A DNA stretch of 64,000 bases from Oasisia sp. SBJ-2009 (taxonomy: Eukaryota > Annelida > Polychaeta > Sabellida > Siboglinidae), in assembly GCA_964017155.1 (NCBI GenBank), contig OZ024855.1, positions 6,407,208-6,471,207 on the forward strand. The letters are read 5' to 3'. Below are positions 27,142 to 40,435 of the stretch, one piece after another; position 1 is the first letter of the stretch, and every line of letters starts with the position of its first letter. Under the pieces are notes generated by a model. The model did no database searches. It was not told the origin of the DNA and was given only the letters and a program-made list of their open reading frames with translations. Made by a program: the position numbers and the translations under genes.

Positions 27142-28309
27142 ATGAAATTCGCTGGAGTGACCGGAAACTCACGAAAAAAAGGTAAACTGATAATAATATT
27201 TATTCCAAATACGTTTTCAATTTGAAACATCGTTGTATGTTGTCATGTGCCGGTTTGGACAAGTCAATATCTTTTGCGTAAAGTAGTAGTATTTGTATGC
27301 AAACATGGATGTTTGTTCTACTTGGGGCAGTGAGAGTCTCGCCAGGACACACGCAGCTGTACCCTTTTCGGACAGACAATCATAAATGCATGAGGTGTTT
27401 CCATTAGCTTCAATATATTTTCATTTATATACAGAAGTAGGCGTGCAATTTTGATGTTTACTCATACCATAATCTTTTTACTTGTTTTATATACATCAAC
27501 AACGATCTACTGAAGTGCCAATGAACCCGGTACGAGAAGGTTCACACCAGGAAATTCTAACTCGGAGCAACACGACGGTGACCTGACAACGCAGCGTGTT
27601 TGAATGAAATTCGCTGCAGTGACCGGAAACTCACGAAAAAAGGTTAACTTATTGTAATATTTATTCCAAATATTTTGTCAATTTGAAACATTGTTGTATG
27701 TTGTCATGTGCTGGTTTACACAAGTCATTGTCTTTTGTGTAAAGTAGTAGTATTTTTATGCAAACATGGATGTTTGTTCCACTTGGGGCAGGGAGAGTCT
27801 CGCCAGGACACACGCAGCTGTACCCTTTTCGGACAGACAATCTTAAACGCATGAGGTGTTTCCATTAGTTTCAATATATTTTCAGTTATGGACAGAAGTA
27901 GGCGTCGAATTTTGATGTTTACTCGTACCATAATCTGTTTACTTGTTTTATATTCACCAACAACGATCTACCGAAGAGCCAATGAACCCGCTAAGAGAAG
28001 GTTCACAACAGGAAATTCCAACTCGGAGCAACACGACGGTGACCTGACAACGCAGCGTGTTTCAATGAAATTCGCTGGAGTGACCGGAAACTCACGAAAA
28101 AAAGGTAAACTGACTATAATATTTATTCCAAATATGTTTTCAATTTGAAACATCGTTGTATGTTGTCATTTGCCGGTTTGGACAAGTCATTATCTTTTGC
28201 GTAAAGTAGTAGTATTTTTATGCAAACATGGATGTTTGTTCCACTTGGGGCAGTGAGAGTCTCGCCAGGACACACGCAGCTGTACCCTTTTCGGACAGAC
28301 AATCATAAA
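27142..28309 (+). repeat. 9-mer higher-order repeat, partial copy 3
   Basis: Third copy, only about 1.17 kb long. It follows copy 2 (with GGCAGGGAGAG for GGCAGTGAGAG near 27790) until 28310, where AAACGTATC replaces AAATGCATG and another monomer order takes over. Confidence 0.85.
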
Positions 28310-28808
28310 CGTATCAGGTGTTTCCATTAGCTTCAATATATATTCATTTATTTACAGAAGTAGGCGTGCAATTTTGATGTTTACTCATACCATAATCTGC
28401 TTACTTGTTTTATATACATCAACAACGATATACTGAAGAGCCAATGAACCCGCTACGAGAAGGTTCACACCAGGAAATTCTAACTCGGAGCAACTCGACG
28501 GTGGCCTGACCATGCAGCGTGTTTTAAGGAAATTCGCTGCAGTGACCGAAAACTCACGAAAAAAGGTAAACTGATAATAATATTTTTTCCAAATATGTTG
28601 TCAATTTGAAATATCGTTGTTTGTTGTCATGTACCGGTTTGGACAAGTCATTATCTTTTGCGTAAAGTAGTAGTATTTTTATGCAAACATGGATGTTTGT
28701 TCCACTTGGGGCAGTGAGAGTCTCGCCAGGACACACGCAGCTATACCCTTTTCGGACAGACAATCTTAAACGCATGAGGTGTTTCCATTAGTTTCAATAT
28801 ATTTTCAG

Positions 28809-29027
28809 TTATGGACAGAAGTAGGCGTGCAATTTTGATGTTTACTCATACCATAATCTGCTTACTTGTTTTATATTCATCAACAACGATCTACCGAAGA
28901 GCCAATGAACTCGCTAAGAGAAGGTTCACACCAGGAAATTCTAACTCGGAGCAACACGACGGTGACCTGACAACGCAGCGTGTTTCAATGAAATTCGCTG
29001 GAGTGACCGGAAACTCACGAAAAAAAG
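28809..29027 (+). other. Exon-like module of the class A monomer (representative)
   Basis: A pyrimidine-rich tract and TTTTCAG (ending 28808) is followed by 219 nt and then AAAAAAG|GTAAAC (GT at 28028+1000, that is 29028-29029). These match metazoan 3' and 5' splice-site consensuses reasonably, the donor being weak at +5. In class B monomers the acceptor-like signal is ATTTATTTACAG|AAG, 14 nt nearer. The layout recurs through nearly the whole array, with sporadic losses (near 26034 and 45627). Splicing is not shown; AT-rich DNA yields such signals by chance, and recurrence in a satellite is not independent evidence. Confidence 0.3.
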
Positions 29028-29071
29028 GTAAACTGACTATAATATTTATTCCAAATATGTTTTCAATTTGA
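28811..29071 (+). other. Recurrent short ORF in class A monomers (representative copy)
   Basis: The ATG two bases inside the exon-like module opens an 86-codon frame. The N-terminus MDRSRRA is basic and is followed by the hydrophobic ILMFTHTIICLLVLYSS, which resembles a signal peptide or signal anchor. A polar segment rich in R, N, S and E follows, and the last about 14 residues (KLTIIFIPNMFSI) read into the would-be intron. About 24 class A copies keep this frame to the GTAAAC site (starts include 8498, 15889, 19582, 22812, 27888, 36199, 42198, 46800 and 54182). About nine others stop early through a TCA to TGA change just before it. Copies are too similar for constraint to be judged, a 94-codon frame also stays open on the minus strand, and I recognise no family. 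I do not call it a gene. Confidence 0.2.
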
Positions 29072-30279
29072 AACATCGTTGTATGTTGTCATGTGCCGGT
29101 TCGGACAAGTCATTATCTTTTGCGTAAAGTAGTAGTATTTTTATGCAAACATGGATGTTTGTTCCACTTGGGGCAGTGAGAGTCTCGCCAGGACACACGC
29201 AACTGTACCCTTTTCGGACAGACAATCATAAACGCATCAGGTGTTTCCATTAGCTTCAATATATATGCATTTATTTACAGAAGTAGGCGTGCAATTGTGA
29301 TGTTTACTCATACCATAATCTGCTTACTTGTTTTATATTCATCAACAACGATCTACTGAAGAGCCAATGAACCCGGTACGAGTAGGTTCACACCAGGAAA
29401 TTCTAACTCGGAGCAACACGACGGTGGCCTGACCATGCAGCGTCTTTTATGGAAATTCGCTGCAGTGACCGAAAACTCACGAAAAAAGGTAAACTGATAA
29501 TAATATTTTTTACAAATATTTTGTCAATTTGAAATATCGTTGTATGTTGTCATGTGCCGGTTTGGACAAGTCATTATCTTTTGCGTAAAGTAGTAGTATT
29601 TTTTTGCAAACATGGATGTTTGTTCCACTTGGGGCAATGAGAGTCTCGCCAGGACACACGCAGCTGTACCCTTTTTGGACAGACAATCATAAACGCATCA
29701 GGTGTTTCCATTTGTTTCAATATATTTTCAGTTATGGACAGAAGTAGGTGTGCAATTTTGATGTTTATTCATACCATAATCTGCTTACTTGTTTTATGTT
29801 CATCAACAACGATCTACCGAAGAGCCAATGAACCCTATACGAGAAGGATCACACCAGGAAATTCTAACTCGGAGCAACACGACGGTGACCTGACAACGCA
29901 GCGTGTTTCAATGAAATTCGCTGGAGTGACCGGAAACTGACGAAAAAAGGTAAACTGACTATAATATTTATTCCAAATATGTTTTCAATTTGAAATATCG
30001 TTGTATGTTGTCATGTGCCGGTTTGGACAAGTCATTATCTTTTGCGTAAAGTAGTAGTATTTTTTTGCAAACATGGATGTTTGTTCCACTTGGGGCAGTG
30101 AGAGTCTCGCCAGGACACACGCAGCTGTACCCTTTTCGGACAGACAATCATAAATGCATGAGGTGTTTCCATTAACTTCAATATATTTTCATTTATTTAC
30201 AGAAGTAATCGTGTAATTTTGATGTTTACTCATACCATAATCTGTTTACTTGTTTTATATACATCAACAACGATCTACC

Positions 30280-33200
30280 GAAGAGCCAATGAACCCGGTA
30301 CGAGAAGGTTCACACCAGGAAATTCTAACTCGGAGCAACACGACGGTGGCCTGACCATGCAGCGTGTTTTAAGGAAATTCGCTGAAGTGACCGAAAACTC
30401 ACGAAAAAAAGGTAAATTGATAATAATATTTTTTTCAAAATATGTTGTCAATTTGAAATATCGTTGTATGTTGTAATGTACCGGTTTGGACAAGTCATTT
30501 TCTTTTGCGTAAAGTAGTAGTATTTTTATGCAAACATGGATGTTTGTTCTACTTGGGGCAGTGAGAGTCTCGCCAGGACACACGCAGCTGTATCCTTTTC
30601 GGACAGACAATCATAAACGCAGGAGGTGTTTCCATTAGTTTCAATATATTTTCAGTTATGGACAGAAGTAGGTGTGCAATTTTGATGTTTACTCATACCA
30701 TAATCTGCTTACTTGTTTTATATTAATTAACAACGATATACCGAAGCGCCAATGAACCCGCTACGAGAAGGTTCACACCAGGACATTCTAGCTCGGAGCA
30801 ACAGGACGGTGACCTGACAACGCAGCGTGTTTCAATGAAATTCGCTGCAGTGACCGGAAACTCACGAAAAAAAGGTAAACTGACTATAATATTTATTCCA
30901 AATATGTTTTCAATTTGAAACATCGTTGTATGTTATCATGTGCCGGTTTGGACAAGTCATTATCTTTTGCCTAAAGTAGTAGTATTTTTATGCAAACATG
31001 GATGTTTGTTCTACTTGGGGCAGTGAGAGTCTCGCCAGGATACACGCAGCTGTACCCTTTTCGGACAGACAATCATAAACGCATCAGGTGTTTCCATTAG
31101 CTTCAATATATATTCATTTATTTACAGAAGTAGGCGTGCAATTTTGATGTTTACTCATACCATAATCTGCTTACTTGTTTTATATTCATCAACAACGATA
31201 TACTGAAGAGCCAATGAACCCGCTACGAGAAGGTTCACACCAGGAAATTCTAACTCGGAGCAACTCGACGGTGGCCTGACCATGCAGCGTGTTTTAAGGA
31301 AATTCGCTGCAGTGGCCGAAAACTCACGAAAAAAAGGTAAACTGATAATAATATTTTTTCCAAATATGTTGTCAATTTGAAATATCGTTGTTTGTTGTCA
31401 TGTACCGGTTTGGACAAGTCATTATCTTTTGCGTAAAGTAGTAGTATTTTTATGCAAACGTGGATGTTTGTTCTACTTGGGGCAGTGAGAGTCTCGCCAG
31501 GACACACGCAGCTATACCCTTTTCGGACAGACAATCTTAAACGCATGAGGTGTTTCCATTAGCTTCAATATATATTCATTTATTTACAGAAGTAGGTGTG
31601 CAATTTTGATGTTTATTCATACCATAATCTGCTTACTTGTTTTATGTTCATCAACAACGATCTACCGAAGAGCCAATGAACCCTATACGAGAAGGTTCAC
31701 ACCAGGAAATTCTAACTCGGAGCAACACGACGGTGACCTGACAACGCAGCGTGTTTCAATGAAATTCGCTGGAGTGACCGGAAACTGACGAAAAAAGGTA
31801 AACTGACTATAATATTTATTCCAAATATGTTTTCAATTTGAAATATCGTTGTATGTTGTCATGTGCCGGTTTGGACAAGTCATTATCTTTTGCGTAAAGT
31901 AGTAGTATTTTTTTGCAAACATGGATGTTTGTTCCACTTGGGGCAGTGAGAGTCTCGCCAGGACACACGCAGCTGTACCCTTTTCGGACAGACAATCATA
32001 AATGCATGAGGTGTTTCCATTAACTTCAATATATTTTCATTTATTTACAGAAGTAGTCGTGCAATTTTGATGTTTACTCATACCATAATCTGTTTACTTG
32101 TTTTATATACATCAACAACGATCTACGGAAGAGCCAATGAACCCGGTACGAGAAGGTTCACACCAGGAAATTCTAACTCGGAGCAACACGACGGTGGCCT
32201 GACCATGCAGCGTGTTTTAAGGAAATTCGCTGAAGTGACCGAAAACTCACGAAAAAAAGGTAAACTGATAATAATATTTTTTTCAAAATATGTTGTCAAT
32301 TTGAAATATCGTTGTATGTTGTCATGTACCGGTTTGGACAAGTCATTATCTTTTGCGTAAAGTAGTAGTATTTTTATGCAAACATGGATGTTTGTTCTAC
32401 TTGGGGCAGTGAGAGTCTCGCCAGGACACACGCAGCTGTATCCTTTTCGGACAGACAATCATAAACGCAGGAGGTGTTTCCATTAGTTTCAATATATTTT
32501 CAGTTATGGACAGAAGTAGGTGTGCAATTTTGATGTTTACTCATACCATAATCTGCTTACTTGTTTTATATTCATCAACAACGATCTACCGAAGAGCCAA
32601 TGAACCCGCTACGAGAAGGTTCACACCAGGACATTCTAGCTCGGAGCAACAGGACGGCGACCTGACAACGCAGCGTGTTTCAATGAAATTCGCTGCAGTG
32701 ACCGGAAACTCACGAAAAAAAGGTAAACTGACTATAATATTTATTCCAAATATGTTTTCAATTTGAAACATCGTTGTATGTTGTCATGTGCCGGTTTGGA
32801 CAAGTCATTATCTTTTGCGTAAAGTAGTAGTATTTTTATGCAAACATGGATGTTTGTTCTACTTGGGGCAGTGAGAGTCTCGCCAGGACACACGCAGCTG
32901 TACCCTTTTCGGACAGATAATCATAAACGCATCAGGTGTTTCCATTAGCTTCAATATATATTCATTTATTTACAGAAGTAGGCGTGCAATTTTGATGTTT
33001 ACTCATACCATAATCTGCTTACTTGTTTTATATTCATCAACAACGATATACTGAAGAGCCAATGAACCCGCTACGAGAAGATTCACACCAGGAAATTCTA
33101 ACTCGGAGCAACTCGACGGTGGCCTGACCATGCAGCGTGTTTTAAGGAAATTCGCTGCAGTGACCGAAAACTCACGAAAAAAAGGTAAACTGATAATAAT

Positions 33201-36200
33201 ATTTTTTCCAAATATATTGTCAATTTGAAATATCGTTGTTTGTTGTCATGTACCGGTTTGGACAAGTCATTATCTTTTGCGTAAAGTAGTAGTATTTTTA
33301 TGCAAACGTGGATGTTTGTTCTACTTGGGGCAGTGAGAGTCTCGCCAGGACACACGCAACTATACCCTTTTCGGACAGACAATCTTAAACGCATGAGGTG
33401 TTTCCATTAGCTTCAATATATATTCATTTATTTACAGAAGTAGGCGTGCAATTTTGATGTTTACTCATACCATAATCTGCTTACTTGTTTTATGTTCATC
33501 AACAACGATCTACTGAAGAGCCAATGAACCCGGTACGAGTAGGTTCATATCAGGAAATTCTAACTCGGAGCAACACGACGGTGGCCTGACCATGCAGCGT
33601 GTTTTAAGGAAATTCGCTGCAGTGACAGAAAACTCACGAAAAAAGGTAAACTGATAATAATATTTTTTACAAATATTTTGTCAATTTGAAATATCGTTGT
33701 ATGTTGTCATGTGCCGTTTTGGACAAGTCATTATCTTTTGCGTAAAGTAGTAGTATTTTTTTGCAAACATGGATGTTTGTTCCACTTGGGGCAGTGAGAG
33801 TCTCGCCAGGACACACGCAGCTGTACCCTTTTCGGACAGACAATCATAAACGCATGAGGTGTTTCCATTAGTTTCAATATATTTTCAGTTATGGACAGAA
33901 GTAGGCGTGCAATTTAGATGTTTACTCATACCATAATGTGCTTACTTGTTTTATATTCATCAATATCGATCTACCGAAGAGCCAATGAACCCGCTACGAG
34001 AAGGTTCACACCAGGAAATTCTAACTCGGAGCAACACGACGGTGACCTGACAACGCAGTGTGTTTCAATGAAATTCGCTGCAGTGACCGGAAACTCACGA
34101 AAAAAAGGTAAACTGACTATAATATTTATTCCAAATACGTTTTCAATTTGAAACATCGTTGTATGTTGTCATGTGCCGGTTTGGACAAGTCATTATCATT
34201 TGCGTAAAGTAGTAGTATTTTTATGCAAACATGGATGTTTGTTCTACTTGGGGCAGTGAGAGTCTCGCCAGGACACACGCAGCTGTACCCTTTTCGGACA
34301 GACAATCATAAATGCATGAGGTGTTTCCATTAGTTTCAATATATTTTCAGTTATGGACAGAAGTAGGCGTGCAATTTTGATGTTTAATCATACCATAATG
34401 TGCATGCTTGTTTTATATTCACCAACAACGATCTACCGAAGAGCCAATGAACCCGCTAAGAGAAGGTTCACAACAGGAAATTCCAACTCGGAGCAACACG
34501 ACGGTGACCTGACAACGCAGCGTGTTTCAATGAAATTCGCTGGAGTGACCGGAAACTCACGAAAAAAGGTAAACTGACTATAATATTTATTCCAAATATG
34601 TTTTCAATTTGAAACATCGTTGTATGTTGTCATTTGCCGGTTTGGACAAGTCATTATCTTTTGCGTAAAGTAGTAGTATTTTTATGCAAACATGGATGTT
34701 TGTTCCACTTGGGGCAGTGAGAGTCTCGCCAGGACACACGCAGCTGTACCCTTTTCGGACAGACAATCATAAACGCATCAGGTGTTTCCATTAGCTTCAA
34801 TATATATTCATTTATTTACAGAAGTAGGCGTGCAATTTTGATGTTTACTCATACCATAATCTGCTTACTTGTTTTATATTCATCAACAACGATATACTGA
34901 AGAGCCAGTGAACCCGCTACGAGAAGGTTCACACCAGGAAATTCTAACTCGGAGCAACTCGACGGTGGCCTGACCATGCAGCGTGTTTTAAGGAAATTCG
35001 CTGCAGTGACCGAAAACTCACGAAAAAAAGGTAAACTGATAATAATATTTTTTCCAAATATGTTGTCAATTTGAAATATCGTTGTTTGTTGTCATGTACC
35101 GGTTTGGACAAGTCATTATCTTTTGCGTAAAGTAGTAGTATTTTTGTGCAAACGTGGATGTTTGTTCTACTTGGGGCAGTGAGAGTCTCGCCAGGACACA
35201 CGCAGCTATACCCTTTTCGGACAGACAATCTTAAACGCATGAGGTGTTTCCATTAGTTTCAATATATTTTCAGTTATGGACAGAAGTAGGCGTGCAATTT
35301 TGATGTTTACTCATACCATAATCTGCTTACTTGTTTTATATTCATCAACAACGATCTACCGAAGAGCCAATGAACCCTACACGAGAAGGTTCACACCAGG
35401 AAATTCTAACTCGGAGCAACACGACGGTGACCTGACAACGCAGTGTGTTTAAATGAAATTCGCTGGAGTGACCGGAAACTCACGAAAAAAAGGTAAACTG
35501 ATAATAATATTTATTCCAAATACGTTTTCAATTTGAAACATCGTTGTATGTTGTCATGTGCCGGTTTGGACAAGTCAATATCTTTTGCGTAAAGTAGTAG
35601 TATTTGTATGCAAACATGGATGTTTGTTCTACTTGGGGCAGTGAGAGTCTCGCCAGGACACACGCAGCTGTACCCTTTTCGGACAGACAATCATAAATGC
35701 ATGAGGTGTTTCCATTAGCTTCAATATATTTTCATTTATATACAGAAGTAGGCGTGCAATTTTGATGTTTACTCATACCATAATCTTTTTACTTGTTTTA
35801 TATACATCAACAACGATCTACTGAAGTGCCAATGAACCCGGTACGAGAAGGTTCACACCAGGAAATTCTAACTCGGAGCAACACGACGGTGACCTGACAA
35901 CGCAGCGTGTTTGAATGAAATTCGCTGCAGTGACCGGAAACTCACGAAAAAAGGTTAACTTATTGTAATATTTATTCCAAATATTTTGTCAATTTGAAAC
36001 ATTGTTGTATGTTGTCATGTGCTGGTTTACACAAGTCATTGTCTTTTGTGTAAAGTAGTAGTATTTTTATGCAAACATGGATGTTTGTTCCACTTGGGGC
36101 AGTGAGAGTCTCGCCAGGACACACGCAGCTGTACCCTTTTCGGACAGACAATCTTAAACGCATGAGGTGTTTCCATTAGTTTCAATATATTTTCAGTTAT

Positions 36201-38707
36201 GGACAGAAGTAGGCGTCGAATTTTGATGTTTACTCGTACCATAATCTGTTTACTTGTTTTATATTCACCAACAACGATCTACCGAAGAGCCAATGAACCC
36301 GCTAAGAGAAGGTTCACAACAGGAAATTCCAACTCGGAGCAACACGACGGTGACCTGACAACGCAGCGTGTTTCAATGAAATTCGCTGGAGTGACCGGAA
36401 ACTCACGAAAAAAAGGTAAACTGACTATAATATTTATTCCAAATATGTTTTCAATTTGAAACATCGTTGTATGTTGTCATTTGCCGGTTTGGACAAGTCA
36501 TTATCTTTTGCGTAAAGTAGTAGTATTTTTATGCAAACATGGATGTTTGTTCCACTTGGGGCAGTGAGAGTCTCGCCAGGACACACGCAGCTGTACCCTT
36601 TTCGGACAGACAATCATAAATGCATGAGGTGTTTCCATTAGCTTCAATATATTTTCATTTATATACAGAAGTAGGCGTGCAATTTTGATGTTTACTCATA
36701 CCATAATCTTTTTACTTGTTTTATATACATCAACAACGATCTACTGAAGTGCCAATGAACCCGGTACGAGAAGGTTCACACCAGGAAATTCTAACTCGGA
36801 GCAACACGACGGTGACCTGACAACGCAGCGTGTTTGAATGAAATTCGCTGCAGTGACCGGAAACTCACGAAAAAAGGTTAACTTATTGTAATATTTATTC
36901 CAAATATTTTGTCAATTTGAAACATTGTTGTATGTTGTCATGTGCTGGTTTACACAAGTCATTGTCTTTTGTGTAAAGTAGTAGTATTTTTATGCAAACA
37001 TGGATGTTTGTTCCACTTGGGGCAGTGAGAGTCTCGCCAGGACACACGCAGCTGTACCCTTTTCGGACAGACAATCTTAAACGCATGAGGTGTTTCCATT
37101 AGTTTCAATATATTTTCAGTTATGGACAGAAGTAGGCGTCGAATTTTGATGTTTACTCGTACCATAATCTGTTTACTTGTTTTATATTCACCAACAACGA
37201 TCTACCGAAGAGCCAATGAACCCGCTAAGAGAAGGTTCACAACAGGAAATTCCAACTCGGAGCAACACGACGGTGACCTGACAACGCAGCGTGTTTCAAT
37301 GAAATTCGCTGGAGTGACCGGAAACTCACGAAAAAAAGGTAAACTGACTATAATATTTATTCCAAATATGTTTTCAATTTGAAACATCGTTGTATGTTGT
37401 CATTTGCCGGTTTGGACAAGTCATTATCTTTTGCGTAAAGTAGTAGTATTTTTATGCAAACATGGATGTTTGTTCCACTTGGGGCAGTGAGAGTCTCGCC
37501 AGGACACACGCAGCTGTACCCTTTTCGGACAGACAATCATAAACGCATCAGGTGTTTCCATTAGCTTCAATATATATTCATTTATTTACAGAAGTAGGCG
37601 TGCAATTTTGATGTTTACTCATACCATAATCTGCTTACTTGTTTTATATTCATCAACAACGATATACTGAAGAGCCAATGAACCCGCTACGAGAAGGTTC
37701 ACACCAGGAAATTCTAACTCGGAGCAACTCGACGGTGGCCTGACCATGCAGCGTGTTTTAAGGAAATTCGCTGCAGTGACCGAAAACTCACGAAAAAAGG
37801 TAAACTGATAATAATATTTTTTCCAAATATGTTGTCAATTTGAAATATCGTTGTTTGTTGTCATGTACCGGTTTGGACAAGTCATTATCTTTTGCGTAAA
37901 GTAGTAGTATTTTTATGCAAACATGGATGTTTGTTCCACTTGGGGCAGTGAGAGTCTCGCCAGGACACACGCAGCTGTACCCTTTTCGGACATACAATCA
38001 TAAACGCATCAGGTGTTTCCATTAGCTTCAATATATATGCATTTATTTACAGAAGTAGGCGTGCAATTGTGATGTTTACTCATACCATAATCTGCTTACT
38101 TGTTTTATATTCATCAACAACGATCTACTGAAGAGCCAATGAACCCGGTACGAGTAGGTTCACACCAGGAAATTCTAACTCGGAGCAACACGACGGTGGC
38201 CTGACCATGCAGCGTCTTTTATGGAAATTCGCTGCAGTGACCGAAAACTCACGAAAAAAGGTAAACTGATAATAATATTTTTTACAAATATTTTGTCAAT
38301 TTGAAATATCGTTGTATGTTGTCATGTGCCGGTTTGGACAAGTCATTATCTTTTGCGTAAAGTAGTAGTATTTTTTTGCAAACATGGATGTTTGTTCCAC
38401 TTGGGGCAATGAGAGTCTCGCCAGGACACACGCAGCTGTACCCTTTTTGGACAGACAATCATAAACGCATCAGGTGTTTCCATTTGTTTCAATATATTTT
38501 CAGTTATGGACAGAAGTAGGTGTGCAATTTTGATGTTTATTCATACCATAATCTGCTTACTTGTTTTATGTTCATCAACAACGATCTACCGAAGAGCCAA
38601 TGAACCCTATACGAGAAGGATCACACCAGGAAATTCTAACTCGGAGCAACACGACGGTGACCTGACAACGCAGCGTGTTTCAATGAAATTCGCTGGAGTG
38701 ACCGGAA
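30280..38707 (+). repeat. 8.4-kb multi-monomer block, copy 2
   Basis: Copy of 13663-22090 at a constant offset of 16,617 bp, in the same orientation. It contains most of a 9-mer repeat copy (from about 35453). It ends in a hybrid monomer, where about 923 bp present in the first copy (two monomers) have been lost. Confidence 0.9.
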
Positions 38708-38711
38708 ACTC
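38655..38711 (+). other. Hybrid-monomer junction (two-monomer loss)
   Basis: To the left, the monomer matches 21889-22040 (offset 16,617; GAAGGATCACACC, ACACGACGG). To the right it matches 22996 onward (offset 15,694; GAAACTCACG, CTGATAATAATATTTATTCC, AATACG). The change of offset by 923 bp equals one A/B dimer, as expected from an unequal exchange or slippage in this 57-bp window. Confidence 0.8.
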
Positions 38712-40378
38712 ACGAAAAAAAGGTAAACTGATAATAATATTTATTCCAAATACGTTTTCAATTTGAAACATCGTTGTATGTTGTCATGTGCCGGTTTGGA
38801 CAAGTCAATATCTTTTGCGTAAAGTAGTAGTATTTGTATGCAAACATGGATGTTTGTTCTACTTGGGGCAGTGAGAGTCTCGCCAGGACACACGCAGCTG
38901 TACCCTTTTCGGACAGACAATCATAAATGCATGAGGTGTTTCCATTAGCTTCAATATATTTTCATTTATATACAGAAGTAGGCGTGCAATTTTGATGTTT
39001 ACTCATACCATAATCTTTTTACTTGTTTTATATACATCAACAACGATCTACTGAAGTGCCAATGAACCCGGTACGAGAAGGTTCACACCAGGAAATTCTA
39101 ACTCGGAGCAACACGACGGTGACCTGACAACGCAGCGTGTTTGAATGAAATTCGCTGCAGTGACCGGAAACTCACGAAAAAAGGTTAACTTATTGTAATA
39201 TTTATTCCAAATATTTTGTCAATTTGAAACATTGTTGTATGTTGTCATGTGCTGGTTTACACAAGTCATTGTCTTTTGTGTAAAGTAGTAGTATTTTTAT
39301 GCAAACATGGATGTTTGTTCCACTTGGGGCAGTGAGAGTCTCGCCAGGACACACGCAGCTGTACCCTTTTCGGACAGACAATCTTAAACGCATGAGGTGT
39401 TTCCATTAGTTTCAATATATTTTCAGTTATGGACAGAAGTAGGCGTCGAATTTTGATGTTTACTCGTACCATAATCTGTTTACTTGTTTTATATTCACCA
39501 ACAACGATCTACCGAAGAGCCAATGAACCCGCTAAGAGAAGGTTCACAACAGGAAATTCCAACTCGGAGCAACACGACGGTGACCTGACAACGCAGCGTG
39601 TTTCAATGAAATTCGCTGGAGTGACCGGAAACTCACGAAAAAAAGGTAAACTGACTATAATATTTATTCCAAATATGTTTTCAATTTGAAACATCGTTGT
39701 ATGTTGTCATTTGCCGGTTTGGACAAGTCATTATCTTTTGCGTAAAGTAGTAGTATTTTTATGCAAACATGGATGTTTGTTCCACTTGGGGCAGTGAGAG
39801 TCTCGCCAGGACACACGCAGCTGTACCCTTTTCGGACAGACAATCATAAACGCATCAGGTGTTTCCATTAGCTTCAATATATATTCATTTATTTACAGAA
39901 GTAGGCGTGCAATTTTGATGTTTACTCATACCATAATCTGCTTACTTGTTTTATATTCATCAACAACGATATACTGAAGAGCCAATGAACCCGCTACGAG
40001 AAGGTTCACACCAGGAAATTCTAACTCGGAGCAACTCGACGGTGGCCTGACCATGCAGCGTGTTTTAAGGAAATTCGCTGCAGTGACCGAAAACTCACGA
40101 AAAAAGGTAAACTGATAATAATATTTTTTCCAAATATGTTGTCAATTTGAAATATCGTTGTTTGTTGTCATGTACCGGTTTGGACAAGTCATTATCTTTT
40201 GCGTAAAGTAGTAGTATTTTTATGCAAACATGGATGTTTGTTCCACTTGGGGCAGTGAGAGTCTCGCCAGGACACACGCAGCTGTACCCTTTTCGGACAT
40301 ACAATCATAAACGCATCAGGTGTTTCCATTAGCTTCAATATATATGCATTTATTTACAGAAGTAGGCGTGCAATTGTG

Positions 40379-40435
40379 ATGTTTACTCATACCATAATCT
40401 GCTTACTTGTTTTATATTCATCAACAACGATCTAC
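40379..40435 (+). other. Hybrid-monomer junction
   Basis: The left part (ATATATGCATTTATTTACAG, CAATTGTGATG) is class B as at 21420-21460. The right part (GATCTACCGAAG, GAACTCGCTAAGAG) is the class A monomer of 28811. The switch lies within about 56 bp and the monomer length is kept. Confidence 0.75.

Larger units (their letters stand above)
28310..30279 (+). repeat. Mosaic segment linking 9-mer repeat and 8.4-kb copy
   Basis: About four monomers. The stretch 28880-30385 matches 40421-41926 at an offset of 11,541 bp (25 units), sharing GAACTCGCTAAGAG, CCGGTTCGGACAAG and GTCTTTTATGGAAATTC. Confidence 0.75.

Noticed and set aside
28990..29020. CENP-B box in the monomer (ATTCGCTGGAGTGACCGGAA)
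   Set aside because: TTCG, an A at the right distance and a later CCGG are present, but the GGG block is shifted by about three bases relative to the CENP-B consensus and the final G is missing.
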